Shown here in pieces: positions 1 through 5,582 of a DNA stretch of 7,456 nt. Each line of letters opens with the position of its first letter. Within the stretch, counting starts at the first letter, position 1. The stretch covers positions 1-7,456 of the forward strand of contig CAKTFF010000096.1 of assembly GCA_934553185.1 (NCBI GenBank), written 5' to 3'. The translations under genes and the position numbers were made by a program. The DNA is from an uncultured Devosia sp. (GTDB lineage Bacteria > Pseudomonadota > Alphaproteobacteria > Rhizobiales > Devosiaceae). The notes below the pieces were generated by a model. That model was given only the letters and a program-made list of their open reading frames with translations. It searched no databases and was not told the origin of the DNA.

Positions 1-377
1 CAGGCGGCCACCACGTTTTCCCAGGTCGTCTGCCCGCCCTTGGAACGCGGGATCACATGGTCAAAGGTCAGGTCTTCCTTAGCGCCGCAATATTGGCACT
101 GGAAGCGATCGCGCAGAAACACGTTGAAGCGGGTAAAGGCCGGGTGCCGCGCCGGCTTCACATAATCCTTGAGCGACACCACGCTGGGCAGCCGCATCTC
201 GAACGAGGGCGAATGGATGGTCGTGTCATAGTTCGACACGATGTTCACGCGATCAAGGCACACCGCTTTGATCGCGTCCTGCCAGGACCACAACGACAGC
301 GGATAATAGCTGAGCGGCCTGAAATCGGCGTTCAGCACAAGCGCGGGACAGGCCTCAGGCGACACGTGGATGGTCAC
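1..377 (-). CDS. HNH endonuclease, 3' end cut off by the window
   Basis: The first 125 residues of an HNH-family nuclease are visible; the gene runs off the window's left edge. I read a CQYC zinc-knuckle pair at residues 94-97, then FDHVIPRSKGG with the catalytic DH at 106-107, then WENVV with the conserved Asn at 121. The second zinc CxxC pair expected of this family would lie just outside. The N-terminal 80 residues (ALVLNADFRPLSYYPLSLW) are typical of the roughly 185-residue bacterial HNH proteins found widely in alphaproteobacteria. HNH proteins bind metal and nick or cut DNA, but the cellular role of this stand-alone type is not established. GTG at 377 is chosen because GGGAG lies 6 nt upstream (384-388) and no in-frame ATG precedes it. 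It follows the esterase gene in the same direction after an 87-nt gap. Confidence 0.9.
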   Translation of the reverse strand, partial: MTIHVSPEACPALVLNADFRPLSYYPLSLWSWQDAIKAVCLDRVNIVSNYDTTIHSPSFEMRLPSVVSLKDYVKPARHPAFTRFNVFLRDRFQCQYCGAKEDLTFDHVIPRSKGGQTTWENVVAA

Positions 378-421
378 TTGAGTCTCCCGGAACGGGAATC
401 GAGTAAGTCCATAGCCCCTTT

Positions 422-451
422 ATACTAGGCCCTTTGTGTCAGGCCTGTGAA
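422..451 (-). promoter_or_regulatory. candidate promoter of the HNH gene
   Basis: On the minus strand, TTCACA (451-446) and TAGTAT (427-422) are separated by 18 nt and resemble sigma-70 -35 and -10 boxes (5/6 and 4/6 matches). They would start a transcript about 35-40 nt before the GTG start at 377. The -35 box overlaps the small hairpin after the esterase gene. This is a consensus match only; read-through from the esterase gene is an equally simple alternative. Confidence 0.3.
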
Positions 452-466
452 GCCGGAAAACGGCTT
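450..466 (-). terminator. weak hairpin at the stop codon of the esterase gene
   Basis: AAGCCG (450-455) and CGGCTT (461-466) form a perfect 6-bp stem around a 5-nt loop, overlapping the TAA stop at 467-465. No T-run follows on the minus strand, so an intrinsic terminator is doubtful; it may only pause transcription before the HNH gene. Confidence 0.22.
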
Positions 467-1124
467 AGGGTGCGGCGACCTGCCTGATGAAGTCACTGGC
501 AAAGGCGAGCCCATCCGGCGCGATGCCATGCCCCACGCCAGCGCTCACATGATAATGCACAGGGTAGCCGGCCAGCCGCAGCGCCACATCGGCATCGGCG
601 CTGTGTTCGGGATCGACCACCTCGTCCATGTCGCCATGCACCAGGCACACCGGCGTTTGCGCGAAAGGCTGCGTTCCAAACCCGTCAGGCGGCAGCAGGG
701 CACCGGAAAAGGCAATGATCCCCATCAGCCTTTGCTTGAGCGACAGCCCCACATGCAGTGCCATCATCGCCCCCTGGCTGAACCCCACGAGAAGAGTGTT
801 CTGGGGCAAGATGCCGGTCTGGCTCCACAGGTCACCGAGAAACTCGACCAGCACCGGTCGTGCGGTCTGCACCCCGATCTGCCTTTTGGCCAGGCGATCG
901 CCATCATAGCTGATGTCGAACCACTGGAATCCCGAAGCGATCTGCCGGCATTGCTCGGGCGCATTGGGCGACACGAAAAGCGCCTCGGGCAGAAGCGACC
1001 GCCATTGCGGCGCCAGCGCGATCAGGTCATTGCCGTCGCTCCCATAGCCATGCAGCAACACGACGGCCTGCCGCGGCGCCTTGCCCGAGGCTGGCGCCAG
1101 CATGGGGCCTGAAAGCTTGGTCAT
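465..1124 (-). CDS. alpha/beta-hydrolase, carboxylesterase/phospholipase family
   Basis: A 219-residue serine hydrolase of the Abhydrolase_2 family (carboxylesterase/lysophospholipase/acyl-protein thioesterase-like), which hydrolyses carboxylic ester bonds; the natural substrate cannot be told from sequence. All expected motifs are present: oxyanion-side HGYGSDGNDL at residues 25-34, nucleophile elbow GFSQGA with Ser116, HGDMDEVV with the acid Asp167, and GVGHGI with His199. There is no signal peptide or membrane segment, so it is probably cytoplasmic. The length is usual for the family. A longer frame with an ATG at 1205 exists, but its extra 27 residues overlap the upstream gene in another frame; ATG at 1124 gives the family N-terminus and overlaps the glycosylase stop as ATGA, with a GGGAAGGGA ribosome site about 7 nt upstream. 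Coupled expression with the glycosylase is likely; a functional link between them is not evident. Confidence 0.93.
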   Translation of the reverse strand: MTKLSGPMLAPASGKAPRQAVVLLHGYGSDGNDLIALAPQWRSLLPEALFVSPNAPEQCRQIASGFQWFDISYDGDRLAKRQIGVQTARPVLVEFLGDLWSQTGILPQNTLLVGFSQGAMMALHVGLSLKQRLMGIIAFSGALLPPDGFGTQPFAQTPVCLVHGDMDEVVDPEHSADADVALRLAGYPVHYHVSAGVGHGIAPDGLAFASDFIRQVAAP

Positions 1125-1768
1125 AGAAGTATCCCTTCCCGATCGCGCAAGGCAGCGAAATAGCGCCAGAACAGCAGGGCTGCGGCTGAACGATGCGGCG
1201 CCCATCCCGCAGCAATGGCGATCATCTCCTTGATGCTCGGACGCGCGTCAAGCCCGAGCCCATGCTGAACTGCCTTGAGCAGCGCCAGGTCTCCGGCGGG
1301 AAACACATCGGGATGCCCGGCACAGAACATGAGGTAAACCTCTGCCGTCCACGGCCCGATGCCTTTATGCGCCACAAGATAACGCACAGCGTCCTCAGCC
1401 GGCAGACTTTCGAGATGATCAAAGTCGAGTTCCCCGGCGACAACCGCCTCGGCAATCACCCGCACCGTGCGAAACTTGCCGCCCGAAAAACCCGCGGCAC
1501 GAACCGCCTCTTCGCTCAGCGCCAGAAAACTCTGCGGCTCCAGGGCTCCAGGCAGTTTCTCGAACCGGCTCCAGATGGCTGCGGCGCTCGCCACCGACAA
1601 CTGCTGCCCCGTCACCACCTTGGCCATGCCGGCAAAGCCCGGCGGGTTGATACGCGGCTCCACCGGCCCCGCCACCGCGCGTACCGGTTCGAGCCGGGGA
1701 TCAAGCATGATCAGTTCGGCAATGGCATCAGCGACCCGTTCGGCACTGTTGAGCCGCGGTGACGGCAC
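1121..1768 (-). CDS. DNA-3-methyladenine glycosylase, AlkA-type HhH-GPD
   Basis: A single-domain base-excision repair glycosylase that should remove alkylated purines such as 3-methyladenine. Residues 131-148 (LVAHKGIGPWTAEVYLMF) are the helix-hairpin-helix with its GIGPW turn; FPAGDLALLKAV at 156-167 carries the catalytic Asp160, completing the HhH-GPD signature. TGQQLS at 53-58 is the conserved start of the core. At about 215 residues it is shorter than E. coli AlkA (282) because the N-terminal beta domain is missing, as in many alphaproteobacterial and Mag1-like enzymes. The start is uncertain: GTG at 1768 or TTG at 1771 fit the family N-terminus, but neither has a clear Shine-Dalgarno. 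Longer starts would read through the 5' part of gluQ on the opposite strand and give unlikely protein. Its stop overlaps the esterase start by 4 nt. No adaptive-response operator is recognisable. Confidence 0.9.
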   Translation of the reverse strand: MPSPRLNSAERVADAIAELIMLDPRLEPVRAVAGPVEPRINPPGFAGMAKVVTGQQLSVASAAAIWSRFEKLPGALEPQSFLALSEEAVRAAGFSGGKFRTVRVIAEAVVAGELDFDHLESLPAEDAVRYLVAHKGIGPWTAEVYLMFCAGHPDVFPAGDLALLKAVQHGLGLDARPSIKEMIAIAAGWAPHRSAAALLFWRYFAALRDREGILL

Positions 1769-1794
1769 CAATGGCGGCGTGCTAGACCCCCCCG

Positions 1795-2649
1795 ATGTCC
1801 GATCCTGCAAAACCCGTCCTCCGTTTCGCCCCCAGCCCCAATGGCCTTCTGCATCTGGGCCATGCCTATTCGGCCCTTTACACTTGGCGCGCTGCAGCAC
1901 TTCTGCGTGGCACCGCATTGCTGCGCATCGAAGACACCGACCCGCAACGGAGTAAACCCGAATTTGCCAAAGCGATTGTGGACGACCTCAGTTGGCTGGG
2001 TCTCCAATGGCCGGAACCAGTTCTGGTTCAGTCAGCGCGGTTCGAGATCTATGCCCAGGCCGGTAATCAGTTGCGCGACATGGACCTCCTTTATCCCTGC
2101 TTTTGTTCGCGCACCGAGGTCGCCGAACACGCCACCGAAACCGACCCCGATGGTGCGCCGCTTTATCCCGGCACCTGCCGCCACCTCGATCGGGGCACGG
2201 TGATCAAACGCCTCCAGCGCGGCGATCCGGTGCAGTTTCGGCTCGACACCAGCCAGGCCATCGAGCGCGCCGGCATGCTGAGCTATTCCGTGGTCGGCCC
2301 ATTGGTTACCGACCGTCCGCAGATCCGCTATGCCCGCCCCCAAGGCTGGGGCGATATCGTGCTTCAGCGTAAGGGAACACCCACCAGCTATCACCTCAGC
2401 GTCGTGGTGGACGATGCCGAACAAGGCATTACCCACGTCACCCGCGGCCGCGACATGGAAGCGGCCACCGACATCCACATCCTGCTCCAGATGCTGCTGG
2501 GCCTCCCCTCCCCCATCTACAATTTCCACCGGCTGATCCTCGACGACGAGGGGAAAAAGCTCGCCAAATCACGTGGCTCACAAAGCCTCGCCGACCTGCG
2601 CCAACAGGGCTGGACACCCGACGACGTCCGCCGCGCCGTAGGCTTCTAG
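1795..2649 (+). CDS. gluQ: glutamyl-Q tRNA(Asp) synthetase
   Basis: A 284-residue truncated paralogue of glutamyl-tRNA synthetase. It activates glutamate and attaches it to the queuosine base at the wobble position of tRNA(Asp), without needing an anticodon-binding domain. The catalytic domain shows the HIGH-type motif HLGH (residues 20-23) after RFAPSPNG, the adenylate-site IEDTD at 45-49, and the KMSKS-type loop KKLAKSR at 254-260. The zinc site specific to this family is intact: C102 and C104 in CFCSR, Y124 and C128 in YPGTC. The C-terminal anticodon domain of GltX is absent, as expected for GluQ. An in-frame TAG at 1783-1785 limits the start to ATG 1795 or later. No Shine-Dalgarno is seen, only a run of seven C (1787-1793). 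It is divergent from the glycosylase with only about 26 nt between starts. Confidence 0.96.
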   Translation: MSDPAKPVLRFAPSPNGLLHLGHAYSALYTWRAAALLRGTALLRIEDTDPQRSKPEFAKAIVDDLSWLGLQWPEPVLVQSARFEIYAQAGNQLRDMDLLYPCFCSRTEVAEHATETDPDGAPLYPGTCRHLDRGTVIKRLQRGDPVQFRLDTSQAIERAGMLSYSVVGPLVTDRPQIRYARPQGWGDIVLQRKGTPTSYHLSVVVDDAEQGITHVTRGRDMEAATDIHILLQMLLGLPSPIYNFHRLILDDEGKKLAKSRGSQSLADLRQQGWTPDDVRRAVGF

Positions 2650-2659
2650 GTGCCATGCC

Positions 2660-2692
2660 TTGGTTCTTCGACATGTTCAGGATCCAGGCCAC
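2660..2692. repeat. degenerate REP-like motif after gluQ
   Basis: On the minus strand this stretch reads ATCCTGAACATGTCGAAG (2683-2666), close to a short palindrome core (ATCCTGAGC..GTCGAAGGA) that I recall as very common in intergenic DNA of Hyphomicrobiales. Here the palindrome is decayed. It lies about 25 nt before a second, different repeat. Assignment rests on recalled pattern only. Confidence 0.35.
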
Positions 2693-2713
2693 TGCAAACT
2701 TAAACCAGCCCCC

Positions 2714-2750
2714 ATGAGACCTCATGTTGAGCCTACACGAACCACGAGGT
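2714..2750 (+). repeat. dispersed intergenic repeat, copy 1
   Basis: A 37-nt stretch matches 5701-5737 in the same orientation at 32 of 37 positions. From 2719 to 2750 it forms an imperfect palindrome: ACCTCATG at the left and CCACGAGGT at the right can pair over most of their length. The first 12 nt are themselves a tight inverted repeat (ATGAG-AC-CTCAT), so CTCAT could pair with either side. It resembles the CCTCATGGTGAGC..GAACCATGAGG family of palindromes seen in many alphaproteobacterial genomes. It sits between gluQ and the LysR-type gene. Confidence 0.7.
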
Positions 2751-2780
2751 CGGGAACACCATCCTAACCCCTTTGCCATT

Positions 2781-2813
2781 TGCGCGTGAGCAAACACTCG
2801 CGCATACATGCGC
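2781..2813. promoter_or_regulatory. clustered inverted repeats upstream of the LysR-type gene, candidate operator
   Basis: Three TGCGC/GCGCA half-sites lie in 33 nt. TGCGCG (2781-2786) pairs with CGCGCA (2799-2804), and GCGCAT (2800-2805) pairs perfectly with ATGCGC (2808-2813) across a 2-nt spacer. The cluster ends 37 nt before the regulator's start codon. LysR-type regulators commonly bind dyads near their own promoter, so autoregulation is a natural reading, but no binding data support it. Confidence 0.35.
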
Positions 2814-2850
2814 TGTGGGCGATCAGCCGCATCAAAAGGTTGCACATTCG

Positions 2851-3759
2851 ATGGTGAAGAGAGAGCCCGATTGGTCGCTCTGGCGCAGCTTTGCCGCTGT
2901 GGTGGCGGAAGGCTCGCTGTCGGGCGCCGCCCGCGCTCTCCGGCTTAGCCAGCCGACCCTGGGCCGCCACATCGAAAGCCTTGAGGCAGACTTGGGCATT
3001 ACCCTGTTTGACCGCACGCTGAGCGGCCTCAAGCCCACCGCTGCAGCGCTTCGCCTCTATGGTCCCGTCACCGAAGCGCAGGGCCGTCTCGCCGAGGCCG
3101 CGATCCTGGCCCAGGGCGCCCAGGCCAAGCCCGGCGGCACGGTGCGCGTCACCGCCAGTTCCATTGTTTCCAACTATGTTCTGCCCGCTATCCTGCTTCA
3201 GGCGCGCCAGCTTCATCCCGGCATCGCCATCGAGATCGTGCCCTCCGATTCCCCCGAAAACCTCCTCATGCGCGAGGCCGACATCGCCATCCGCATGTTC
3301 CGCCCCACCCAGCTTGAACTCGTCACCCGGCATCTCGGCGATATTCAACTTCTGCCCGCCGCCCATCAATCCTACCTTGCGCGCCGCGGCACCCCCACCA
3401 CCGTTGATGATCTCCAGCACCATGACCTTCTGGGCTATGACCGCTCCGACGCGATCATCGATCATGCCCGAGGGCTCGGTTTTCCGCTCACGCGCGACAA
3501 TTTTCCCCTTCGTTCCGACGACCAGCCGCACTTGTGGGAACTGCTCAAGGCCGGCCTCGGCATCGGCTTCGCTCAGGTCAATCTCGCGCGCCAGACTCCA
3601 GGCATCGTCGTTCTGCCCATAGACGTGCAGATTCCGCTTCTGCCTTTCTGGCTGACAACACACAGGGAATTGTTCACCTCCCCGCCCATTCGTGCCATCT
3701 ATGATGCGCTGGCTAATGGGCTTCATACCTATATCAGTGGTCAGCAATCCCCGAGGTGA
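2851..3759 (+). CDS. LysR-type transcriptional regulator
   Basis: A 302-residue LysR-family DNA-binding regulator. Residues about 8-65 form the winged helix-turn-helix: WSLWRSFAAVVAEGSLSGAARALRLSQPTLGRHIESLE has the family's spacing, with the recognition helix around SQPTLGRHI (33-41). A linker leads to the periplasmic-binding-protein-like effector domain from about residue 95 to 295, which begins with GTVRVTASS. The effector is unknown. The start at 2851 is preferred over an in-frame ATG at 2773: AAAAGG lies at 2834-2839 and the family N-terminus begins here, whereas the upstream 26 residues run through an inverted-repeat region. No divergent target gene is present, which is unusual for this family; the next genes downstream in the same direction are possible targets, and so is the regulator itself. 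The HIG1 gene starts 5 nt after its stop. Confidence 0.93.
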   Translation: MVKREPDWSLWRSFAAVVAEGSLSGAARALRLSQPTLGRHIESLEADLGITLFDRTLSGLKPTAAALRLYGPVTEAQGRLAEAAILAQGAQAKPGGTVRVTASSIVSNYVLPAILLQARQLHPGIAIEIVPSDSPENLLMREADIAIRMFRPTQLELVTRHLGDIQLLPAAHQSYLARRGTPTTVDDLQHHDLLGYDRSDAIIDHARGLGFPLTRDNFPLRSDDQPHLWELLKAGLGIGFAQVNLARQTPGIVVLPIDVQIPLLPFWLTTHRELFTSPPIRAIYDALANGLHTYISGQQSPR

Positions 3760-3764
3760 CACCC

Positions 3765-3965
3765 ATGCAGACCGCTCTCAATATCGCCATCGCCCTTGTG
3801 CTCCTTTTCGTTGTCGTGGTGCTGGGCATGGGCCTGTGGAACATGCTCAAGGGCGGGCCGGGCAATACCAGCCAGCGTCTGATGCGCCTTCGCGTCATCG
3901 GCCAGGCGGTGGCTTTGGTGTTGCTGATGGGCGCCCTGTTCTTTTTCGGTGGCGGCCGCGCCTAA
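3765..3965 (+). CDS. small twin-transmembrane protein, HIG1 domain
   Basis: A 66-residue protein with two hydrophobic helices (about residues 5-25 and 44-61) joined by a short basic loop, WNMLKGGPGNTSQRLMRLRVIGQ. The loop pattern (GP.N.SQ.LMRLRV) and topology match the HIG1/hypoxia-induced domain family, which in alphaproteobacteria is a small inner-membrane protein. Mitochondrial relatives (Rcf1, HIGD1) associate with cytochrome oxidase and respiratory supercomplexes; a similar role here is inference. ATG 3765 is chosen over an in-frame GTG at 3756 because GAGG (3753-3756), overlapping the regulator's final codons, stands 8 nt upstream. Translation is therefore probably coupled to the LysR-type gene. 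The adenosyltransferase gene follows after 49 nt. Confidence 0.88.
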   Translation: MQTALNIAIALVLLFVVVVLGMGLWNMLKGGPGNTSQRLMRLRVIGQAVALVLLMGALFFFGGGRA

Positions 3966-4014
3966 AACCGCTTTCAAGCGTTAGTCGAACTCTCGCACCA
4001 GCAAAGCGTCCGCC

Positions 4015-4608
4015 ATGGTCAAGCTCAACCGCATCTATACCCGCGTCGGCGACGACGGCTCCACCGGCCTCGTGCGCGGCCCGCGCCGGCCGAAATACGA
4101 TCTGCGCATCGAAAGCTATGGCACGGTGGACGAGGCCAATAGCTGCATAGGCCTCGCGCGCGTGCACACCGCATCCATGCCCCGGCTCGACATGCTGCTG
4201 GGCCGCATCCAGAACGACCTGTTCGATCTCGGCTCCGATCTGGCGACGCCTGGCGCCGACGAGGCCGATGCCGAGCATCCATCGCTGCGCATCCGCCCGG
4301 TGCAGACCACCTGGCTCGAAGAACAGATTGACCGCTACAACAGCGATCTGGCGCCCCTCACCAGTTTCATCCTACCCGGCGGCACGCCCCTGTCCGCAGC
4401 CCTCCATCTCGCCCGCACGGTGACGCGCCGGGCCGAGCGGCTGACCGCCGAACTGGTCGACAGCGAACCCGAAACCAGCCGCGAAACCGTGCGCTACCTT
4501 AACAGGCTCTCCGACCTTCTGTTTGTTCTGGCGCGCGTCGCCAACAGCAATGGCGCCGCCGACGTGCTTTGGGTCCCCGGCAAGGATAGCGACCTCCAGA
4601 AAGGCTGA
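4015..4608 (+). CDS. pduO: ATP:cob(I)alamin adenosyltransferase, PduO type
   Basis: A 197-residue PduO-type adenosyltransferase, which moves the adenosyl group of ATP to cob(I)alamin to give coenzyme B12 (adenosylcobalamin), used by enzymes such as methylmalonyl-CoA mutase. Signature blocks are in order: ATP-binding TRVGDDGSTGLV at 9-20, ESYGTVDEANS at 33-43, RIQNDLFDLGSDLA at 64-77, FILPGG at 118-123, RTVTRRAER at 134-142 and RYLNRLSDLLFVLAR at 160-174. The protein is cytoplasmic and the family works as a trimer. Length is normal. The start is supported by the conserved MVKLNRIYTR N-terminus, though the ribosome site before it is weak. The rhomboid gene begins 4 nt after its stop, so the two are very likely co-transcribed. 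It is unrelated to the CobA/BtuR type of adenosyltransferase; the symbol is a family name, not proof of a propanediol pathway. Confidence 0.95.
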   Translation: MVKLNRIYTRVGDDGSTGLVRGPRRPKYDLRIESYGTVDEANSCIGLARVHTASMPRLDMLLGRIQNDLFDLGSDLATPGADEADAEHPSLRIRPVQTTWLEEQIDRYNSDLAPLTSFILPGGTPLSAALHLARTVTRRAERLTAELVDSEPETSRETVRYLNRLSDLLFVLARVANSNGAADVLWVPGKDSDLQKG

Positions 4609-4612
4609 GCCG

Positions 4613-5296
4613 ATGTTCCTGCCCCTTCATGACAGGAACGCCATCCGTCATATCCGCTTCTCCTTCGTCACCTATGCGCTAATGGCGCTGACCATCCTCT
4701 GCTTTCTGTGGCAGTCCACGCTGCCGCCACGAGCCTTCGAGGACGTGGCGATCTATTTCGGCATGATCCCCATCGTCGTGCGCGACATCTATCCGCAACC
4801 GCTCCCCTGGCTACCCGATTGGGCAACGCTGCTGACCTATGGCTTTCTTCATGGGGACTGGCTGCACCTTCTCACCAATATGCTGTTCCTGTGGGTGTTC
4901 GGCGACAACATCGAAGACGCGCTGGGCCACGGGCGCTTTCTCGTTTTCTACCTTGCCTGCGCCGTGCTCGGCGCGCTCGCCCACTTGGCTTTCAACCTCA
5001 ACGGCAACGGTCCGCTGATCGGCGCCTCCGGCGCCGTGGCCGGCGTCATGGGCGCCTATATCCTTCTCTACCCCCATGCCCGCGTCTTTGTGCTGGCGCG
5101 CATCGTCATCCCCATCCCCCTGCCGGTGCCGGCTTTCTGGATGCTGGGCTTCTGGGTCGCGACGCAGCTCTTTTACGTGCTGGTCGGCTCGGATGAACCC
5201 GTCGCCTGGTGGGCCCATATCGGCGGCTTCGCTGCAGGCATGGTTCTTGCCGCCACCATGCGCCGCCGCGGCGTCCTCCTCTGGGGCGGCCGCTGA
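4613..5296 (+). CDS. rhomboid-family intramembrane serine protease
   Basis: A 227-residue polytopic inner-membrane protein of the rhomboid family, which cuts substrates within or next to the membrane with a Ser-His dyad. The catalytic Ser139 sits in GASGAVAGVMG and the partner His202 in WWAHIGGFAAG. The oxyanion-supporting histidine/asparagine motif is HGDWLHLLTNM (H80, H85, N89). The L1 loop region carries WLPDWATLLTYGFLHGDW. About six hydrophobic segments are visible, from residues 17-33 to the last at 199-215, followed by a short basic tail (MRRRG). The dyad is complete, so the protein is likely an active protease; its substrate is unknown. ATG 4613 is preferred to an in-frame ATG at 4523 inside the adenosyltransferase gene, because AAAGG (4600-4604) lies 8 nt upstream and the longer version adds only out-of-family sequence. 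Confidence 0.95.
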   Translation: MFLPLHDRNAIRHIRFSFVTYALMALTILCFLWQSTLPPRAFEDVAIYFGMIPIVVRDIYPQPLPWLPDWATLLTYGFLHGDWLHLLTNMLFLWVFGDNIEDALGHGRFLVFYLACAVLGALAHLAFNLNGNGPLIGASGAVAGVMGAYILLYPHARVFVLARIVIPIPLPVPAFWMLGFWVATQLFYVLVGSDEPVAWWAHIGGFAAGMVLAATMRRRGVLLWGGR

Positions 5297-5320
5297 CGCT
5301 ACGATTTGTTTACCCGGCAG

Positions 5321-5334
5321 AAGCTAAGTAGCTT
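5321..5334. promoter_or_regulatory. small inverted repeat before the yjfB-like gene
   Basis: AAGCTA-AG-TAGCTT is a perfect 6-bp inverted repeat followed by TT. It could be an operator for the small gene starting at 5355, or a very weak terminator of the rhomboid transcript. The stem is short and AT-rich and the loop is small, so either role is uncertain. Confidence 0.25.
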
Positions 5335-5344
5335 TTCGGTTTAT

Positions 5345-5349
5345 GGAGG
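5345..5349 (+). promoter_or_regulatory. ribosome binding site that sets a GTG start
   Basis: GGAGG ends 5 nt before GTG 5355. The ATG at 5343 overlaps this ribosome site, so the GTG is the better start for the small gene. Confidence 0.7.
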
Positions 5350-5354
5350 CCGGC

Positions 5355-5537
5355 GTGAACACCGATCTGTCCACCCAAGTCATGAGCATGAAGGCGACGC
5401 AGCTTCAAACCAGCGTGCAACTCGCCGTGTTCAAAAAAGCCCACGACATGCAGACCGACCTCCTCGAAACCCTGATGCAAACCGCCCTCTCCGCCCCACC
5501 TCCCGGCCAGGGCACACGGATCGACAAACAGGCGTGA
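5355..5537 (+). CDS. YjfB-type putative motility protein
   Basis: A 60-residue soluble protein that fits the YjfB_motility family: short N-terminus with M-S-M spacing, the core LAVFKKAHDMQTDLLETLM at about residues 24-42, and a C-terminal ending GQGTRIDKQA that matches the family's G..ID..A tail. The family name comes from an association with motility genes; molecular function is unknown. Most of the chain should be one or two amphipathic helices. GTG 5355 is preferred to ATG 5343 because GGAGG (5345-5349) is ideally spaced for it and lies across the ATG. No other flagellar or chemotaxis gene is nearby. It follows the rhomboid gene by 58 nt and may be read from that transcript or its own promoter, which I cannot identify with confidence. 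Confidence 0.75.
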   Translation: MNTDLSTQVMSMKATQLQTSVQLAVFKKAHDMQTDLLETLMQTALSAPPPGQGTRIDKQA

Positions 5538-5582
5538 GTCTACCTAAGCAGCAAGAGGGCACACAACTCGCCCACCCACAAC

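Noticed and set aside
57..428. 123-codon plus-strand frame opposite the HNH gene
   Set aside because: Shadow of the HNH reading frame, which carries the zinc knuckle and DH motif; the plus-strand translation resembles no known domain.
447..1112. 221-codon plus-strand frame opposite the esterase gene
   Set aside because: Antisense shadow. The esterase has all catalytic motifs on the minus strand, while this frame has a His/Arg/Gln-rich composition typical of shadow frames.
1467..1955. 162-codon plus-strand frame crossing the glycosylase/gluQ boundary
   Set aside because: It overlaps two well-supported genes in other frames and its translation is low-complexity Ser/Arg/Pro-rich.
2438..2845. 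135-codon minus-strand frame covering the gap between gluQ and the LysR-type gene
   Set aside because: It reads through the intergenic palindromes and into gluQ; no domain or ribosome site supports it.
2764..3762. 332-codon open frame on the minus strand opposite the LysR-type gene
   Set aside because: It is a near-exact antisense shadow of a gene with a full winged helix-turn-helix and effector domain. GC-rich codon bias keeps the opposite frame open; its own translation shows no recognisable domain.
3969..3980. CGCTTTCAAGCG inverted repeat between the HIG1 and adenosyltransferase genes as a terminator
   Set aside because: The stem is 5 bp with a 2-nt loop and no T-run follows; it is too weak to call, and the genes probably share a transcript.
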